Below are positions 44,507-46,659 of a stretch of DNA of 46,659 bases, piece after piece. A program made the position numbers and the translations under genes. This stretch comes from Bradymonadales bacterium. Lineage in GTDB: Bacteria > Myxococcota > Bradymonadia > REDH01. The notes beneath the pieces were generated by a model. It was not told where the DNA came from, made no database searches, and was given only the letters and a program-made list of their open reading frames with translations. Where the stretch lies: assembly GCA_947483645.1 (NCBI GenBank), contig CANKLS010000004.1, positions 1 through 46,659 on the forward strand. The letters are read 5' to 3'. The number at the start of each line of letters is the position of its first letter. The stretch's first letter is position 1.

Positions 44507-45271
44507 ATGAAGGTTCAATTCTCCGGTTCGACCGACGTCGGTCTCAAGCGTGACCACAACGAAGACAGCTTCTTCCTCATGGCGGAGCAGAACCTCTACA
44601 TGGTAGCCGACGGCATGGGTGGCCACAGTTCCGGCGAGGTCGCGTCGCGCATCGCAGTGGAGACAGTCGCAAAATTTTTCGCCGACTCGGACGCCGACGA
44701 GGACCTCACCTGGCCCTATCGGATGGACAAGGGCATCTCCTATGAGGAGAACCGGCTTGCATCGGGCATCATGCTGGCGAACCGGCGTATCCACGAGGCG
44801 GCCACTGAAGGCAAGAAGGGCATGGGCACCACGCTGGTGGCCTGTGTGCTGGTCGATGGCGGCGTTGTGATTGGCCATGTGGGCGACTCGCGCGTCTATC
44901 GGTGGCGGCGCGGCGAGCTGACGCAGGTGACCGAGGACCACTCGCTGCTCAACGACTTCATGAAGGTGAAGAAGCTTTCCGACGAGGAGATTGCCAACTT
45001 CCCGCACAAGAACGTCATCGTTCGTGCCCTCGGCATGAAGGACAATGTGCAGGTCGATGTGCGGACCGACGTGCCCGAAGAGGGCGACCTCTACCTGCTC
45101 TGCTCGGACGGCCTCTCGGGCATGGTCACGGATGCGGAGATGGCCGCGATCCTATCGACCGACCAGGACGATGTGGAGGGGCTCTGTTCGCGCCTCATTG
45201 CTGCGGCCAACCGGGGTGGCGGCGTGGACAACATCACGGCAGTCATCATCCGGCTCATCGCCGGGGAGTGA
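44507..45271 (+). CDS. PP2C-family protein phosphatase (Stp1/PrpC-like)
   Basis: A 254-aa metal-dependent Ser/Thr phosphatase. The motifs are DVGLKRDHNEDSF (metal Asp/Glu), VADGMGGHSSGE (Asp35), GMGTTLVAC, HVGDSRVYRWRRGEL, CSDGLSG and GGGVDNITAVII, all PP2C metal-site signatures. There is no membrane segment, so it is cytoplasmic. GTAGGAG precedes the ATG. It follows the lipid-kinase gene by 12 bases and probably shares its transcript. No kinase gene adjoins it; the only kinase fold in the window lacks catalytic residues. Confidence 0.95.
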   Translation: MKVQFSGSTDVGLKRDHNEDSFFLMAEQNLYMVADGMGGHSSGEVASRIAVETVAKFFADSDADEDLTWPYRMDKGISYEENRLASGIMLANRRIHEAATEGKKGMGTTLVACVLVDGGVVIGHVGDSRVYRWRRGELTQVTEDHSLLNDFMKVKKLSDEEIANFPHKNVIVRALGMKDNVQVDVRTDVPEEGDLYLLCSDGLSGMVTDAEMAAILSTDQDDVEGLCSRLIAAANRGGGVDNITAVIIRLIAGE

Positions 45272-45302
45272 CGTCGCGCCGCTAGCCAGGCCCCTGCCCG
45301 CG

Positions 45303-46328
45303 CTAGCCGGTACGGACCAGCGTGGAGCCGATGAGGATGCGGCGGGTCTGCTCCTGCTCTGCAACGGCACCGTAGGCCAGGACGCTCTCTGCGACATGGG
45401 AGCCCGCTGGCACCTTACAGCCGGCGCCGACGACGGCGTAGGGGCCCACCGAAGCGGTGCTATCGAGGGTCGCTGCGGCGGAGATAAAGGCAGGGCCTGC
45501 GACGGCCACGCCTTGGCAGGCTAGCGTGCTGTCTGCAGCAACGAAGTCTCCGAGCGGCGCCTTCGCAGGCAGTGGCCAGTTTTCGCGGCCGAGTTTGAGG
45601 AGCTGCCAGGTGGCTTGGAGAAAGCGGAGGGGGGTTCCGACATCGGCCCAGAAACCTTCATGGTGCAGGGCGGAGATGGTGGCGCCCTGCTCCAGCGCGA
45701 TGGCGATGCCCTCGCGGATGAGGCAGGAGGGTTGGTCTGGAAGGAGGTCGATGACCCAGGGTTCGATCAGGCAGACGCCGGCGTAGGAGACGCGACGATT
45801 GGGGAGGGAGTCGGGGCCAACCACAACGCCGCTTCGGCCGGGGAGGGTGGTGATGCGACCGCCATCGGCATCGACCCAGACTTCGCCCTCGCCTGGGATG
45901 GCGGGGACGGTGAGGAGGGTGGCTGCTGCGCCCGAGGCGCGATGGTGGCGCAGGAGCTCGGCGATGGGGGCGCTGAGGACCACGTCACCATTGTGGAGAA
46001 GGATGGGGTGGTCTGGGCGTCCGAGCGCCTCATAGAGGCGCTTTGCGCCGGCGCCGGTACCCAGCAGCAGCGGCTCGTGGGAGAGGGTGAGCGGGATGTT
46101 TCCGTAGCGGTCGGCCCAGTTGCGGGCGGCCTCGGCCATCTGTTCCGGGAGATGGTGGGTGTTGACGGCGATGGCGGTTACGCCCGCGGCTCCGAGGGCG
46201 GCAAAGGCCTGCTCGGCGAGCGGGATGTCGAGGAGCGGGATGAGCGGTTTGGGGATTGCGTCGGTGAGGGGGCGCAGCCGGTTCCCGAGTCCTGCGCAGA
46301 GAACCATGCCGGAGAAGGGGGCGCTCAT
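45303..46328 (-). CDS. sugar-1-phosphate nucleotidyltransferase (MurU-like) with left-handed helix tail
   Basis: A 341-aa enzyme. The Rossmann-like N-terminal domain begins GMVLCAGLGNRLRPLTDAIPKPLIPLLD, the NTP-binding signature, followed by LLHNGDVVLSAPI (metal Asp) and GFWADVGTP. The last ~90 residues (DSTLACQGVAVAGPAFISAAATLDSTASVGPYAVVG) look like left-handed parallel beta-helix repeats with an acyl-transferase-like shape. The start overlaps the stop of an AmgK-like kinase (ATGA). AmgK-MurU pairs activate cell-wall sugars (MurNAc) for recycling. MurU is usually shorter and lacks the helix tail, so a mannose or other sugar pathway remains possible. Confidence 0.82.
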   Translation of the reverse strand: MSAPFSGMVLCAGLGNRLRPLTDAIPKPLIPLLDIPLAEQAFAALGAAGVTAIAVNTHHLPEQMAEAARNWADRYGNIPLTLSHEPLLLGTGAGAKRLYEALGRPDHPILLHNGDVVLSAPIAELLRHHRASGAAATLLTVPAIPGEGEVWVDADGGRITTLPGRSGVVVGPDSLPNRRVSYAGVCLIEPWVIDLLPDQPSCLIREGIAIALEQGATISALHHEGFWADVGTPLRFLQATWQLLKLGRENWPLPAKAPLGDFVAADSTLACQGVAVAGPAFISAAATLDSTASVGPYAVVGAGCKVPAGSHVAESVLAYGAVAEQEQTRRILIGSTLVRTG

Positions 46329-46659
46329 GGCTCCGTCCGGAGGGCCGGGTCGACCTGGGCGAGGAGTGCTGCAAGCTCAGCGAGTTCGGGGAGCCGGGCG
46401 AGAGCATCCTTCACGTAGCGGAGGCTGGAGGGGATGAAGGGGAGGAAGTTCGGATTTTTCTTCACACGATCAATGAACACAAATCGACCAGAATCCTTGA
46501 GTTTGCGCTGTACTGTTTGAAGAAAAAACCAGCGTTCGATGGTTGCTGCGTCGTGGCCTTCGATGGCGGGAAGGCCGGCGGCCTGCTGGGCATAGTGCCG
46601 GACGAGTTCAGAGAGGAGGTCGGAGGGAATCTCGACATAGCTGTCTCGCAGCAGCGCCA
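46325..46659 (-). CDS. AmgK-like aminoglycoside-phosphotransferase-fold kinase, C-terminal part
   Basis: An open frame enters from the window edge and ends at TGA 46325-46327, giving the last 110 residues. LVRHYAQQAAGLP, ERWFFLQTVQRKLKDSGRFVF and FLPFIPSSLRYVKDAL match the C-terminal helices of AmgK/APH-family sugar kinases (compare FxLxxLQRxLKxLGxF and the later IPxxLxYVxxxL). It would phosphorylate an anomeric sugar hydroxyl, making the sugar-1-phosphate used by the overlapping nucleotidyltransferase gene. The catalytic region lies outside the window, so activity cannot be judged. Confidence 0.75.
   Translation of the reverse strand, partial: ALLRDSYVEIPSDLLSELVRHYAQQAAGLPAIEGHDAATIERWFFLQTVQRKLKDSGRFVFIDRVKKNPNFLPFIPSSLRYVKDALARLPELAELAALLAQVDPALRTEP

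Overview
The window is a high-GC (roughly two-thirds G+C by eye), gene-dense bacterial chromosome segment with no phage, insertion sequence or CRISPR signal. The mglB-mglA pair, a zinc-ribbon/GYF/TonB-C protein of the GltJ (AgmX) type, Asp/Ser- or Cys-rich lipoproteins, a Ser/Thr (pseudo)kinase and a large metzincin lipoprotein together point to Myxococcota or a related former-deltaproteobacterial lineage such as the Bradymonadia. That placement is inferred from gene content only.

Left part (1-10.6 kb): a truncated Cys-rich lipoprotein (-), an orphan ParA-type ATPase overlapping an M15-type murein peptidase (+), a membrane-anchored pseudokinase (-), yhbY, a beta-barrel with a tandem-repeat N-terminus, and a 1484-residue lipoprotein metalloprotease ending at a clear terminator.

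Middle (10.9-21.6 kb, minus strand): one compact run reads 174-aa membrane protein, hemW, grpE, dnaK, J-domain protein, LpoA-like periplasmic-binding-fold protein, double zinc-ribbon membrane protein, thiL, PBP1A. Several junctions are 4-base ATGA/GTGA-type overlaps that also fix GTG starts. It joins heat-shock chaperones to peptidoglycan synthesis. Then (21.8-31.3 kb, plus strand) comes a GltJ-like protein, a 416-aa unknown, a 1220-aa TPR protein, an acidic lipoprotein, a TIGR01777 epimerase and CorA. The first four of these are my best candidate for an uncharacterised envelope complex.

Right part: the glycolytic operon gap-pgk-tpiA, then secG, tRNA-Leu(AAG), serS, an EAL protein with a degenerate GGDEF domain, and a translation cluster: tRNA-Ser(UGA), tRNA-Ser(GCU), tRNA-Arg(ACG), tadA, tRNA-Ser(CGA), tRNA-Ser(GGA), SRP RNA, dnaX-ybaB-recR. 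All four serine tRNAs sit near serS, and the order tadA-SRP RNA-dnaX-ybaB-recR matches the well-known Bacillus arrangement. tRNA-Arg(ACG), the classical TadA substrate, lies 14 bases before tadA. The unusual A34 tRNA-Leu(AAG) has almost the same anticodon arm. mglB-mglA, a lipid-kinase-like protein and a PP2C phosphatase follow. The window ends in a MurU-like nucleotidyltransferase preceded by the truncated end of an AmgK-like kinase.

Promoters recur with a TTGxxx -35 and a TAGAxx -10. The GltJ-like operon and mglBA carry identical elements (TTGCAA, 18-base spacer, TAGACA). No tRNA encodes CCA, and five of the six have an acceptor-end irregularity.
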